Assembly (NCBI GenBank): GCA_963576785.1
Contig: OY756140.1
Span: 496,001 to 560,000, forward strand
Direction: 5' to 3'
DNA length: 64,000 nt
Origin: Chlorophyllum brunneum
Lineage: Eukaryota > Basidiomycota > Agaricomycetes > Agaricales > Agaricaceae
A program made the position numbers and the translations under genes. The notes beneath the pieces are model-generated. The model saw nothing but the letters and a program-made list of their open reading frames with translations. It was not told the origin of the DNA and ran no database searches. Below, in pieces: positions 12,433-23,443 of this stretch. Each line of letters opens with the position of its first letter. The first letter of the stretch is position 1.

Positions 12433-13572
12433 TCATGCTTCAGCACGCACCTTTTTCTCGAGCTCTGCACGAGCGTTCTCTCGTGCCTGCTGGACCTTCT
12501 TGGGATTAACCCAAGTAAGCGGTTTTGGTCTCTCACTCACAAGTACACGAGTGGTCAGAGGAGCGGGAGCGGGAACGGGTCGAGGCGCGTCCATGCGCCT
12601 CATCAGGTCGAAGGGGGTCATCCCCGGACCAGTGAAGTGACGGACTGCCAGTTCCGTGGCAGTGGCGAAGCCCACCATGGCTTCCGCCATGTGGACCTGG
12701 GGTTTACCCTGGTGCTTCTTGGGTTTTTTCTTCTTCTTCTGGACGTTAATCCAGGTAGGAGTAGGAGGAGAAGGCTGAGGGGGCTGCCCACTCGGATTGG
12801 CAGGGTGGCGAGGACCTCTCGCAGGCTGGGCCCTGGTATCACCTCCAGGGTGGAAGCGGTTCCAGGGTGGTCCAGGGCGAGTCCTGGGGATATTGCCCTG
12901 AGGGCGAGATTGGTAGTTAGCAGTTGCGGCAAAGGATGCTTGGGGGTTAGACATGTTAGGTCTTGACCCTTCACATCTTGACCACTCTGCATTTATAGCC
13001 TGCTGGACTACCTCCCAGGTCATATCTACAACATCGTGATTATTCGCCAATGTTGTTTGGGCCACTGCATTCCAATCCGGTGGTAATGCGTTCAAAGCGA
13101 TCATCGCGCCAAGAACTTCTGGCAATTTTACCTTAGCTGTTTCTAATTGAGAAGCCATTGTTCTCAATTCAGCTAGATCCATTGCTGGATCTTGATTCCC
13201 TGAGATGTGCTTTCGCAACATTCTTTGGAGAATTGAATACACCACGGCAGGAGAAGGTGTCCCAAAGCGGGTTTTCAAATCACTCCAGAGGAATCCAGGA
13301 GCATCATGCCCATGGAGTAACAGGGAATCAGGTAAGGTGCCATTAATAACAGCTAATGCCTGACCTCTCAATTGTTCTCTCCTTCTATCCTCCTCCGTTA
13401 AGGTGGTAGGATTTGCAGGAGAGAGATCCTGGTCTGTCACAGTCCATCCGGACTGGTCAGAACCAGTGACAGAAATGAGGGTTAAGGCATCCTGAAGCCT
13501 TCTAGACCAGAATGCATAGTTCTTAGGCCCATTAAGCTTAGGTAAACCAGCGACGATATTATTGGTAGACAT
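12433..13572 (-). CDS. copia Gag polyprotein
   Basis: 379 codons starting MSTNNIVAGLPKLNGPKNYAFW. The N-terminal two thirds match the copia-type Gag (UBN2/DUF4219-like) pattern: L.G.NY..W, LWSDLKTRFG, LAELRTMASQL, LNALPPDW. The C-terminal third is Pro/Arg-rich and basic, with no CCHC zinc knuckle. It ends at TGA (12433-12435). The downstream frame continues in the same register through about 16 further sense codons into the linker ORF, so Gag and Pol form one frame broken by a single UGA. Either UGA readthrough or a CGA-to-TGA mutation is possible. Confidence 0.85.
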   Translation of the reverse strand: MSTNNIVAGLPKLNGPKNYAFWSRRLQDALTLISVTGSDQSGWTVTDQDLSPANPTTLTEEDRRREQLRGQALAVINGTLPDSLLLHGHDAPGFLWSDLKTRFGTPSPAVVYSILQRMLRKHISGNQDPAMDLAELRTMASQLETAKVKLPEVLGAMIALNALPPDWNAVAQTTLANNHDVVDMTWEVVQQAINAEWSRCEGSRPNMSNPQASFAATANYQSRPQGNIPRTRPGPPWNRFHPGGDTRAQPARGPRHPANPSGQPPQPSPPTPTWINVQKKKKKPKKHQGKPQVHMAEAMVGFATATELAVRHFTGPGMTPFDLMRRMDAPRPVPAPAPLTTRVLVSERPKPLTWVNPKKVQQARENARAELEKKVRAEA

Positions 13573-13718
13573 AATATCTTCGTCGAGTGTATTTCTTTCT
13601 AGAAGAAAATTCTCGAATCAGCAATGATCAAATACAAGGATAACTCTGTCAGGTGAAGCCCTATCATCCTATCTCGATTAGAGGGGATGATAATGGTTTA
13701 ACCATCGGTAAGGCTACC

Positions 13719-13731
13719 GGGGCCCATAACC
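13719..13731 (-). promoter_or_regulatory. Primer-binding site resembling tRNA-iMet anticodon arm
   Basis: Directly inside the 5' LTR the element's strand reads GGTTATGGGCCCC. This resembles the complement of an initiator tRNA anticodon arm (remembered as GGGCUCAUAACC), with one position that would be a G-U pair. Drosophila copia is primed by a 5' half of tRNA-iMet, so a half-tRNA primer is inferred here. Confidence 0.5.
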
Positions 13732-14303
13732 TGTTGAGGAAACGACCGTAACGAGTTGTTTGCTGGGGGCAGCAGTAAACGCAGTGGGAGAGAATGTAGG
13801 GTCTACTCACCGAGATAATAAGCTTCTATCTGATACCTGTAGTAAGGTAGTTCGGATAGACAGATATTATTGATAAAGCGGTTGACATCAGTCAAGTAGA
13901 GGTCAAAGTTGATAAGATCGATTGAGGTGTTGTACTCAAAGAGATAGGCAATGATGAAGAAGTTGTTCGATTGAACAAGATGCAGAACTTAGGTCTGCTA
14001 CATGGGGTTTATATACATATTGTAACATAGACGAGTCATACTACATAAAATACTAGCATTGCATGGATTGTTCCTTATGACTCCTTTTAACTGCGGCGTA
14101 GTGCCTGCGGAGTACTGCGGAACGTAGTATCTAGTCATTGGTACTATGTAGAATAATCTATCAAGTACTTATGACTCTCATCGTATGCAGAGCAACTCAT
14201 AGGAAGTTACTACGGAATGAAGTTACTGGAAAGTAACGGATCAGTCTATTATTAGAATAATGACTTCATAATCTATTTCTAGAATATGTCCGAAACTTCA
14301 ACA
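13732..14303 (-). repeat. 5' LTR of the copia element
   Basis: 572 bp, same borders and length as the LTR at 6940-7511. It should contain the element's promoter. Followed by the CTAAG target-site duplication at 14304-14308. Confidence 0.95.
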
Positions 14304-14308
14304 CTAAG

Positions 14309-15670
14309 TTTAGGTCTCAACCATCACAATGACCTTTCTGCACCTTTAGCAAGTGCTCTCAGGAAAGAGGTACTAGTCGCATTTCCGCCGGGGTTTCTGA
14401 AATACCTGACAAACCACCTGTACAACCCGCTATCACAGTATCAATGTATCACTTACATCATCACGTTCAACTAGAACAAGTCCTAGCATTGTCGTGGCGT
14501 CACTTGATGACACTATATTAGTAGGTCGATATTTTCATTTGCCCTTAATTTGCTAGCATCGTACTTGAAGAGTTCATTCTGATATGCGAGATGGGGATTG
14601 GAAGGGTTCTGGTTCTAGAGATTCCCATAACTAACAAGCCCGGTAAAAGAACAGAGCGCTCCAACTAAATCCATCCTCCAAGTTCATGTATCCCGTGACC
14701 GTGCCGTCTAGGGCACATACTAGGAAGATAAATTCGGTTCAAGTAAGTCAAAGCCCACTCACCTGCAGCGGCAGAAGTGAAATTGAGTTCAACGACCATG
14801 AAGGACCATCGAAGGTAGCGGTAGGATGACAGTGTTCTATCTCATCTTAGTGTTCAGGTTGTATAGCTCTCGGGGAAGTGGCGGTGTGTTTCCTTTCTAG
14901 TGGGTCGGGGACCTAGCCATGTTCAGAAATTCCTGGGTGGTAAACTGCTGGTAGACCATTCTCTGATGGGAAGTCCTTGAAACATCGAGCCATCATTTCT
15001 GTAGCAAGACATAGCGACAGCATATTGGGTACAAGTTTCGAAGCCAATATCACTGTACACGCCTCCGGGCCATGGGTTAATCAAATACTACAGGCATCAG
15101 TTATGCGGGGTGGAAAAGGAGACGGAAGAGATAGTGATGCCTTCGGAGACCCGGAAGCCATAAGCATAAACATATTTTAGTGTGTTGTGTCAAAAAGACA
15201 CAAGCAAAAGAGCACATAGAACACGCACGGGACTGTGAGAAGACACAACCGAAGTTCAACATTCGTCGATCATCAGCCTGCCAGACGCTCTTGAGATGCT
15301 CCATCAGGCGACAAGGTTTTCACTAGGAACTTCAAGTTGAACATTCAATCGCTCTGTTCCGGCTCGCCTGTTGCTAGACCTTCACCAGCGGAACAGCGTT
15401 ATTCATCTTTGTCGCTGATTGGATTAATATATATTTGATCTTTCGGATGTGATCATGGGCGCACTCGTCCATCAGTACATCAGTTGTCGTTTCTTGGTTA
15501 CAGATATACTTGTCGCAAAATGTGAGGCTACGACAAGAGCCTACGGTTCCTCATCCACTCCCTTTTCTCGTACTTTCTCATTCCTTTCAAAATTTCTGTC
15601 CCTTATCAAATTAACATGGCCCCTCTGGAAGGTTTGCAACCGTCTAACACAGTGAGGATAAAGTGTCCGC
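14309..15670. other. Continuation of block A; mostly non-coding, holds a fragment of a split small ORF
   Basis: After the copia element, the A sequence resumes with codons SLGLNHHNDLSAPL..., the second half of a 77-codon ORF that is uninterrupted at 42597-42830. The rest (14.5-15.4 kb) matches 41.28-42.6 kb inverted and has no convincing gene. At 15450-15660 lies one copy of a block of about 200 bp that recurs near other M-family loci. Confidence 0.6.
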
Positions 15671-16874
15671 ATGTTATTAAAGACTTACAGTTCATTTAGC
15701 CCGCCCGGGGTGATTAAAATTTCACCGCTACAGAGCAAAAGAAGTCTTACTAACCACATAGCTACAGCAATACGAGCTCCAAGTGTAATTTCACCACCGC
15801 CTGGTCTGTCCCTCTGTCCCTCGACAGCCACTACCACACAGCCACAGCCTGCGGCGACTACCAGTCCTGAGCATGACTCCTCGCCTGATCAGGCGTAAGC
15901 TAGCTTTTTCTATTTTCTTCACACAGCGTCCGAGCTCACCCACCCTACAGCGCCAACCCTGCGCCCCAGGTCCTTGCTAATCCCACTGGTGTCGGGAATG
16001 CTGGAAAGGCCTTCACTACCCCCGATGTGAAAACGACCTTTACTACTGCCGGTGTCTTTACGACCGACGTAACCACCACTTTGCCAAACGGCGAGGCCAC
16101 ACCGATCCAGACAACCACATCGGGCACGCGAACGATAACTTCGCAAATCACCCAGGTTGGGTCTACCAGGTTCGTTGATTGTTGGACAATGAGCTTGAGT
16201 GGCTCTGAACATTGCATAGCTCGAGCACTGGGCCGCCGAGGGCTATCATTGGGGGCGTCGTTGGAGCAACCGTCATCGTTATCTTGTGTCTGGTTGTCTT
16301 CTGCATTCTAAGACACAAGCGTCGCAAAATGGCCACCACGTCCAGTCCGAATTATAGACTCCCCCACCCTTCCGGGTCCCCAACCGAAAGCAATCAGGGT
16401 CGGATATCTCAACTGTCTATTACACCACGACCTTTTCTTGAAATTTCTCCAGCGCAGAGCAATTCACCGGTCAAACAAGAAGCTACTGAACCCACGGCAC
16501 CACCGAGCCAACAACTTGTACGGAATGATCAAGACGAAGGGCAAGATAATGATCCCTTCCGAGACCAAGTGGCTGTCCAAGCAGACCCAGTGAACGAAGA
16601 AGAAGCCCAGGGCGCGAGAGATGCCCTGGTTCGTCTGCAACAGTTGACTACTCAACTTGAAGCAGAACTTCGACAATTGGGTGACCTGGCACAATCTGGT
16701 CAGCTATCGACTGAAGACCGAGCTAGGCTGGAAGAGATAAGGCGCACTACCGGAATGACCATATCATTCGATCCTACTCACCGTCACTTTTCTATAGTGA
16801 GCGGTGATACATCTTATTCAACAGCACCCCCTTCCTATCATACTGATCATAGGGAGGGACTAGAGAGTGCTTGA
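15671..16874 (+). CDS. M-family single-pass membrane protein, 5'-truncated copy (M1)
   Basis: Three exons are clear: up to about 15894 (ending ATTSPEHDSSPDQ), about 15937-16169, and 16222-16874. The first open codon is ATG 15671 but no signal peptide is present, and the long repeat ectodomain of the 59.7 kb and 46.2 kb paralogues is missing. What remains is a Thr-rich membrane-proximal module (TTFTTAGVFTTDVTTTLPNG...SGTRTITSQ), a membrane helix (AIIGGVVGATVIVILCLVVFCIL) followed by basic RHKRRK, and a cytoplasmic tail. The tail has an amphipathic helix (VRLQQLTTQLEAELRQLGDL), then DRARLEEIRRTTGM, and a terminal PPSYHTD. The ectodomain and membrane exons are near-identical to the 59.7 kb gene, but the tail is unrelated to it. 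Function unknown. Confidence 0.6.
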
Positions 16875-16924
16875 TCGTATGTAATGTAGTCCTCGTATAC
16901 GGCGAACTAGATCACTGACTAAAG

Positions 16925-17262
16925 ACCAGAGATAGCTATGATCACGGTCGCATACATGATTTGACTGAATAGCGTAGTCTAAGGCGTGAGGAAGGCTGTG
17001 AGATGTGGGAACTCGGTTTCTATGAGGGACTTGCTTGAATCGCTGATAATCTAATATCTTTCAGTCGCTTTCTTGGCAACATCAATCAACTGCTCGGGCC
17101 AATAAAACAGTTTCCAAGGATCAATCCGTCGCTACTGACAACTCCAAGCTCGAAATACCACAATTCTTCAGCCGTATCCAATCACGATATGAGGTTTTAT
17201 CTTTAGGCGTACGATCAGCTGGGGGCAGCGACTCTAGAATAGGTCACACTACCACCAGCCTC
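16925..17262 (+). pseudogene. Highly decayed third LTO1 copy
   Basis: Nucleotide similarity to LTO1 exon 2 is visible throughout: atcacggtcgcatacatg, the stretch for GYEMWEELGFYEG (gaaggctgtgagatgtggga), tttcagtcgctttcttggca, and ttcagccgtatccaatcacg. The GX3 repeat is shortened and the frame is broken by several stops. About 100 bases corresponding to the middle of the exon are missing. Much older than the 44.5 kb copy. Confidence 0.85.
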
Positions 17263-17544
17263 ATCAGGGTTGTGGCCGTGGCACACAAAATTAAGTAGTA
17301 CAATTCCTGAACAAAGCTAATGGCATTTGATCACATGCCCTTCGTTACCGAACGCTCGTTGAGCGAAAACTTGGACGTTGGTCATCGTCAGAATCATGTG
17401 GCGTCGTTACCGTGCTGTGTGGAATTATAATAGTACAAAAGCATATTACCTGATACTCCCAATAAGTGTGATACAAGGAATCTGTAACTCAGGAACTCAC
17501 ACTACAGTATCTTAAGGAAAGGTTCTGTAAGGCCATCCATCCAT

Positions 17545-18302
17545 CTATTCTGGTGAGATAACACCGTCAAGGAGGTATAATACGCCATTCGATGCCTATA
17601 TTTCGTGATGGGAGTTGGGCTACACCCCGACAGATCGCCGAGCAGGCTCACCTCCTTCATGGCGGTGATATGAGTTCCGCCCTCAAGGGTAAGCCGAGTC
17701 CATGCTGGTCCCTTGCCATCGTTCTTTGGGATGGGTTTAAAGGAAACTCTTTTCCCGTCCAAGAGTGTTTGGTATTCTTTCGATTCAAGGTCAACGTGTG
17801 AGCCCTGTAAAAAGCGGTTGGTGAAGTGGTGGATAAAGCAAGTGCATCACCCATACCGAGATAATATGGGCAGAAACCCAACGCTCAACGTTGTCTTTGG
17901 ACTGCTTATCATACTCCTCTTCAGTGATGGTGACATCATCGCCGTTGTGAGCAGGTCCTTGATGACTGAGGACACGGGGAATTAGTATCGCTGAGCGGTA
18001 CATATATGGCGAAGGACGTACGGTTTCCTTGAAAGAGCCATGACCGCCTTGTTTGTCGGTACGAGAAGGGTAGATTTTAGGTCCTCATCACCAAAAATCC
18101 TGCTGAGCTCGAGCTCACGGGCGTAGGAGTAGAAGATAGAAGCAGAGTGTTCGAGAGTGAGGAGGTCCGAGAGGGTTGGCTGGTCATGTTTCCTCGGGAA
18201 AGAAACGTCGTCGTTGGATCCCATAACAGTCTGCTCACTGATTGAAGCAGATACAAAAGACAAGGAGGAGAGAAGGAGAAGGGAAAGGTGCTGGAGCTTC
18301 AT
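17545..18302 (-). CDS. Secreted fasciclin (FAS1) domain protein
   Basis: Four exons, 18022-18302, 17857-17965, 17652-17804 and 17545-17595, give 197 residues with every junction in frame. A signal peptide (MKLQHLSLLLLSSLSFVSA) is followed by one FAS1 domain. The H1 box is STLLVPTNKAVMAL. The rest runs NVERWVSAHII, a middle LLDGKRVSFKP, and the closing SNGVLYLLDGVISPE, a typical H2-like end ('NGVIHVIDGVLLP'). FAS1 proteins mediate adhesion or wall association in fungi. The length suits a single-domain member. It is divergent to the aldo/keto reductase at 18701, with about 400 bp between start codons. Confidence 0.88.
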
Positions 18303-18700
18303 GGCGCAGATGGAATGACGGAGTCTGGGTGACAGCCAAGGCTGGCATTCGGCAACTTCCGATCACGATTACAACCCCTCGTCGACCCTTCCTCCATCCA
18401 CAAATGGGATTCCAAAATTTGACGCATGCTCAACGAGTCTCAGCGGCCGTCTGTGCAGTTTATTCATCACATAGACGACAATACATTTCCATCCGCAATT
18501 TCTCCGAAAATCGCTGTTTTCTTTGTCATGCTGAGGACGAATGTCAACCAAGCCAAACCTTTTGAAGAGGTTGCGTGATTCGTCATCATGACTAGCCATC
18601 CATATGATTTATCAGGGCGTTATCAGCCGAGTAGATCTCCCCAACAAACGTATACAATAATTTTCCTGGGTCCTCTCCAACATACCTGTTCCTCTCAGCC

Positions 18701-20396
18701 ATGGCCCAAAATACCGTCGTTCAGCGCGAATTCGATCCCAAGGACATGCCCTTCCGCCGGCTCGGCCCCAGCGGATTGCGTGTTCCTCTCTTCTCTCTTG
18801 GAGGATGTAAGGTGTTTCATGTTTTGTCTTAAGAGCTTTGCTGACCTAGTTTACAGGGCTTACCTTGGGCGGCAGCGTTGTTGGTGACCCAGTCAAGGTA
18901 TTATTCATCAACACCCGAAATGACAATTGCTCACAGTATCCAGGATATCGTTCTCGCCGCTTTCGAGAATGGCATCAACATGATTGACACCGCTGAAGGA
19001 TATGCAGCTGGAAAATCCGAGCTGGAGATGTACGCCAATCCTTTACCTTCACGTAGGCCAACTAACGTCTGCGCTACAGTGGCCGTGTAATTAATGAATT
19101 GGGTCTTCGCCGCGCCGATTTGGTTATCACAACCAAGTTGTATTTCGGTACTCGCAAAGGCCCCAATGATACTGGCTTGTCGCGCAAACAGTACGATTCT
19201 CGTTTGTTAAGTCCTACGCTTTTTTTAACCATCTATAATTAGCATCATTGAAGGGACCAAGGCATCTCTTGAGCGTTTGGGGTTGGAATACGTTGATGTG
19301 ATCTTCGCTCACCGCCCAGATAGTAGTGGTGGGTAGACTAGTGTTGCGACTGTTATGGATCACTGACATACCTTACCCCAGTGCCGATGGAAGAAATAGT
19401 TCGGGCTTTTAACTTTGTCATCGACAAAGGTTTGGTACGCTCGCGTAGCCACTCGTACCCCTGCCATGCCTGACATTCTCTTATAGGCATTCTACTGGGC
19501 CACATCCGAATGGAGTGCTCGAGAGCTTGAGGAAGCCTATCGTACATGTCACATCTATTTGGTTCTTGAACGAAGCTCAATACGTGTCACAGATGTCGCC
19601 GACAAGCTCAATCTCGCCGGCCCGGTTGCTGAGCAATGTCAACACCAGTGAGATTGTCTGATCCCTATATTGGTTGTCTAAAGCTAACGTGATCTACAGC
19701 ATGTTTAATCGCGAACGTCCCGAGAAGGAATACGAGTATACACCCTTCTCTCCGTATCCAAATGCTTGCTAACCACTTGCCTCAGCCCTCTCTACCGTAA
19801 ATATGGACTCGGAACAACGACATGGTCGTCCCTCGCTGGTGGACTTCTGACTGGAAAGGTTAGACTAACCGAACTTTACTCAGTTCAAGTCTCAGTTTTT
19901 CGTGTAGTACAACAACGGCATCCCCGAGGGTTCTCGCTATGCTACTCATCCTGAGTTCTACACCAAGGTCATTGAGACCTTGCAGAGCGGAGAGGGTAAG
20001 GAAAAGGTGGAGAAAGTCCGCGAACTTACCAAACTTGCCGAAGGTACGTCATTTCATGCCTCACTCTAGTGAATGTCCAATAAATCATCTCCTGTAGGAT
20101 TGGGTTCGACCGTCGCTGCTGTTGCGCTTGCATGGGTCGCCAGGAATCCCAATACTTCTACTGTCATCCTCGGCGCATCAAACACCGAACAGCTCTTGCA
20201 AAACCTCGAAGCTGTCAAAGTGTTGCCCAAGCTCACAGATGAAGTCATGGAGAAGATCGAACAGATTCTCAAGAACAAGCCAGAAATTGAGGTGTGCAGC
20301 CTTTATTTCCCTTCGTAAGCATTGTTTGGCTTATTCGTATGCAATTTCCAGCTACCCATGGGCAGGCCTACCCTGGACAAATTCGGCCGTTCCTAG
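18701..20396 (+). CDS. Aldo/keto reductase, Kv-beta-like (copy 1 of a tandem pair)
   Basis: Thirteen short exons (18701-18806, 18857-18897, 18944-19029, 19080-19190, 19243-19328, 19382-19434, 19487-19541, 19593-19647, 19700-19735, 19786-19858, 19908-20043, 20098-20291, 20352-20396) assemble in frame. The TIM-barrel AKR signature is complete: [12 protein letters not shown] and FSLGGW, catalytic Asp/Tyr in [14 protein letters not shown], Lys in ITTKLYFG, His in [22 protein letters not shown], and the NADPH-binding [12 protein letters not shown] near the C-terminus. It ends [11 protein letters not shown], the Kv-beta/AKR6-like type. Likely a cytosolic NADPH-dependent carbonyl reductase; substrate unknown. 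The paralogue follows 300 bp downstream on the same strand. Confidence 0.92.
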
Positions 20397-20696
20397 GAAG
20401 GACACATGTGCACTGTCTCCAATCTATTTTTATCATAAGTGATGCCCCCGTCCCTTGGTAGTTCTCTTGCGGAAATGATACCTTGTGAACCGCATGACTC
20501 TCATTAACTAAGTTATGATTCATTCATCATTTCCGTGCGCTGAGAATGGTAACAGGTTCATATCTGAAATAAGAAAGAGGAGAATCCCCGCAGATAAGAA
20601 GGGATCGTCCGTTCCCAGGGACTTTCAAAAGTGTTCCCCCCTCGATCTCTTATCCTCATTGATTGTCTTGTTTGCTACTGCGTATACCAGTTCAAG

Positions 20697-22476
20697 ATGA
20701 CTAGTGGGGCAAATGTGAAAGTGGATTTCGATCCGAAGAATATGTCGTTTAGGAGGTTGGGGCCTAGTGGGCTTCGGGTGCCTGTATTCTCGCTGGGGGG
20801 ATGTGAGATGTTGGACATTTGAGCTTCGGAGAGGGTACTCATTCTATCCCATCTTACAGGGCTCACTCTCGGAGGAACAGTCACAGGCGATCCAGTCAAG
20901 GTATTCTTCCAATTCACACCCAATCTCACTCAGACTACTGATCTCCTTATCTCTTCAAGGATATCATCAAAACCGCATTCGATGCTGGAATCAATATGTT
21001 TGACACTGCAGAGGCTTATGCGAAAGGCAAATCTGAAGTTGAGATGTGCGTACCGGTGACCCGATAAGTTTCTCCGATCATGATCCTGATTGTGTATGTC
21101 ATCACAGGGGAAGGGTGATGAGAGAACTTGGGTTGAGGAGGGCTGATCTTGTCATTACGACTAAAATATTTTGGGGACCTAGAGGTGGACATCATGGTGG
21201 TGGATTATCTCGCAAACAGTGAGTATTCTCATATATTAAACGCACATCCTTAATCGATGTGGATGGTGTTTTAGCATCATTGAAGGTACTAGGGAGAGTT
21301 TGGAACGTATGGGAATGGAATACGTGGATGTCATTTTTGCTCACAGATATGATAATACTGGTATGTGTTCTGATCGTTTTGGAATGATTTTGTGGTGTTG
21401 ATATAGAGGATTGATAGTTCCTATGGACGAGGTTGTACGCGCCTTCAATTGGGTCATAGAGAAAGGATGGGTAATATTCCAGTCAAAAGTTCTTTGATAA
21501 TTGGTGTACTGATGTATGGTATCAGGCGTTTTACTGGGCAACATCTGAATGGACTGCTCGCGAGATTGAGGAGGCATGGCGTAAGTTGCAGTGTCTGTGG
21601 ACTAACGATGACTAACTTTACTCTTGGATAGATATTGCCGATAAACTTGGTCTCATGGGACCCGTTGCTGAACAATGCCAACACAAGTTCAGTGCAAGCT
21701 TTTTGAAAAAAAAGCATAGTATATCTGATCTGACGTCATATAGCATGTTCCATCGCGACAGACCCGAAAAAGAATACGAGTAAGAGCACTTTCGATAACT
21801 CCCCATTCGACACTTTTGCTAACTCTCGAATCCAGTCCTTTGTATAGAAAGTATGGAACTGCTACTACGGCTTTCTCTTGCTTGGCTGGAGGAGTTTTAA
21901 CGGGAAAAGTGAGTAACGCAGTTATACACTGCAGTAGGCCTGGTGACGAGATATTTTTCAGTACAACAATGGTATTCCAAGTGGTTCTCGTTTCGATACA
22001 CATTCGACATTTTTCTCCAAGACTATAGAATCGCTCAAAGGACCAGAAGGTCAAGAAAAGGTCAGGAAGGTTAGAGAGTTGACAAAGCTTGCTCAAGAAG
22101 GTACACACACCCCCATTTCCCCCTTTACCACACGAACGTCCCAACTCAATAACATGATATAGAATTGAACACCACTCCTCAAGCCCTCGCACTTGCCTGG
22201 GTCGCTAAAAACCCTAATACTTCCACTGTTATTTTGGGAGCATCTAGTGTTGATCAGTTGGCTGAGAATTTAAAGGCGGTTGAGGTGTTACCGAAGTTGA
22301 CGTCGGAGATTATGCAGAAAATTGAAGAGATTCTTGCGAATAAACCTGAGCCTCCGGTGAGTTGTCTCCAAGTTTAGATATTGGACAGAACTGATGCGTT
22401 TGGGTGTGTGTGTGTGTAGTCTAACTTTAGTAGGCCGCCTCTTGACCCGCTGGGACGTGAGGGATTGTACATTTGA
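20697..22476 (+). CDS. Aldo/keto reductase, Kv-beta-like (copy 2 of a tandem pair)
   Basis: Starts MTSGANVKVDFDPKNMSFRRLG and uses the same intron pattern as the upstream paralogue; introns are about 50 nt, the last ending in a TG microsatellite before a tag acceptor. Conserved parts: MFDTAEAYAKGKSE (Asp, Tyr), ITTKIFWG (Lys), IFAHRYD (His), AEQCQHHMFHRDRPE, TVILGASSVDQL, and a C-terminus SNFSRPPLDPLGREGLYI. Protein similarity to copy 1 is moderate, so the tandem duplication is old compared with blocks A/A' and B/B'. No disabling change was found. The specific substrate cannot be told. Confidence 0.9.
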
Positions 22477-22907
22477 TCCAGGTGTATAGTGTGTGGTTTG
22501 TAAGTGCTTGGTGCTTGAGTTATGTTGTATCAGATTATTAGAAATGTTGTATTGAGCATTGGAATTATGTATCAATGAATCGCTGCGTCACCGCCGGGGA
22601 GGAAGCGTAGGCTTGTACCACTTCCTTTGCTCGGTGGATTATTGTTGTACCAGCCTGCAGTATGCCTGAGACTTATCGTCTGTCTCATCGACGATGAAGG
22701 TCTAGAGTCGGAGATTGAACCAACGAGCTTCTCTTCTTCGCAACCCATAGACAGCATGAGTGCTTCAAAGGAAGGCCAACACAAATTTTCGTTGACCTTG
22801 CTTCTGAGACGTAAAACTCTGGGCAGACGTAGAATAAAATGCAATCGAGCCCCGCAACGAGAAATTTTTTCTTGCTTCTCGTACTTGGCTTTTTCGCAAA
22901 GACCAAT
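22477..22907. other. Intergenic
   Basis: AKR copy 2 3' region and promoter of the small secreted protein gene. Overlapping ORFs on both strands lack coding features. Confidence 0.4.
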
Positions 22908-23389
22908 ATGCATCGTTACCTCGGAGTCATTTTGTCACTTCTCACCTGCATATCTGGAACGCCCACAACGGAACAGGTGTGTAAATTATTCTCTCATTTG
23001 GTTTTCTTAGTTTGACCTTGGACAGTACAATCAAACTGAAGTGTTAAGGAGTTCCAAGTCAGATGGGGGGAGTCGTTCGCTCCTGCTCTGTGCGAATCCA
23101 AGGTTGACTTCGCCTTGCACCCTGATACTTTGGGATGACCTTGAATGTGTGGAGCTTCCCCTCGAGTGGGATAATATCGTGACGAGTGTTGCACCAAAGG
23201 AAAACGGCCAACATTGTATTTTATATCGGTGAGTTGAACAGTCATAAAATGGCTGACGAGGTTTTGAATTGGTACAGGGATTATGGGTGTAATGGTCCGA
23301 GTTTGGAGGTAAAAGGATACACACCTGCACTCCCAAATTTTGAGAACGAGGTTTCGTCGTTCCGATGTTTCGTGACTTCAAAATGTTAG
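22908..23389 (+). CDS. Small secreted cysteine-containing protein
   Basis: Three exons, 22908-22976, 23011-23228 and 23278-23389, encode about 132 residues. The N-terminus MHRYLGVILSLLTCISG is a signal peptide. The mature part contains six cysteines (LLLCANPR, SPCTL, LECVEL, GQHCILYR, YGCNGP, SFRCF) plus a terminal Cys. The pattern C...C...W/DNIVTSV.P...G..C.LY.D..C.G, ending VSSFRC, resembles the beta/gamma-crystallin-like small secreted proteins common in Agaricomycetes. That assignment is from memory only. The splice sites are canonical (GTGTGT...TTAG and GTGAGT...ACAG). Confidence 0.7.
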
Positions 23390-23443
23390 ATGTTGTTCAT
23401 TGTGTAGAGAGATGATAAAGGATCGACTAGATGAGAAAATATG

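Larger units (their letters stand above)
6940..14303 (-). mobile_element. Ty1/copia LTR retrotransposon, full length, minus orientation
   Basis: A 7364-bp element with two 572-bp LTRs (TG...CA ends), a CTAAG target-site duplication, and gag and pol on the minus strand. Domain order from the 5' side is Gag, protease, integrase, reverse transcriptase, RNase H; integrase before RT places it in Ty1/copia. The LTRs differ at five positions by eye, all transitions, so insertion is recent. The single frame from 13572 to 7546 is interrupted by two TGA codons and a stop-bearing intron-like segment, and the RT catalytic box is altered. It interrupts block A but not A'. Confidence 0.96.
4451..16830 (+). 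repeat. Inverted segmental duplication, block A (pairs with 39795-45229)
   Basis: Left arm of an inverted repeat. Excluding the copia insertion at 6940-14303 it is about 5 kb. The outer border is near 4451 (tccggacaac), matching the reverse complement at 45220-45229. Matching stretches read by eye: LTO1 (4596-5245 with 44454-45082), its 5' flank, the DPBB gene (6193-6699 with 43002-43511), the ORF around 6872-6939 plus 14304-14474, the 14.5-15.3 kb non-coding stretch, and the M-family exons at 15.7-16.8 kb. Identity looks highest over LTO1 and lower over the DPBB gene and M exons. A' has extra sequence near 41.5-41.95 kb that A lacks. Confidence 0.9.
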
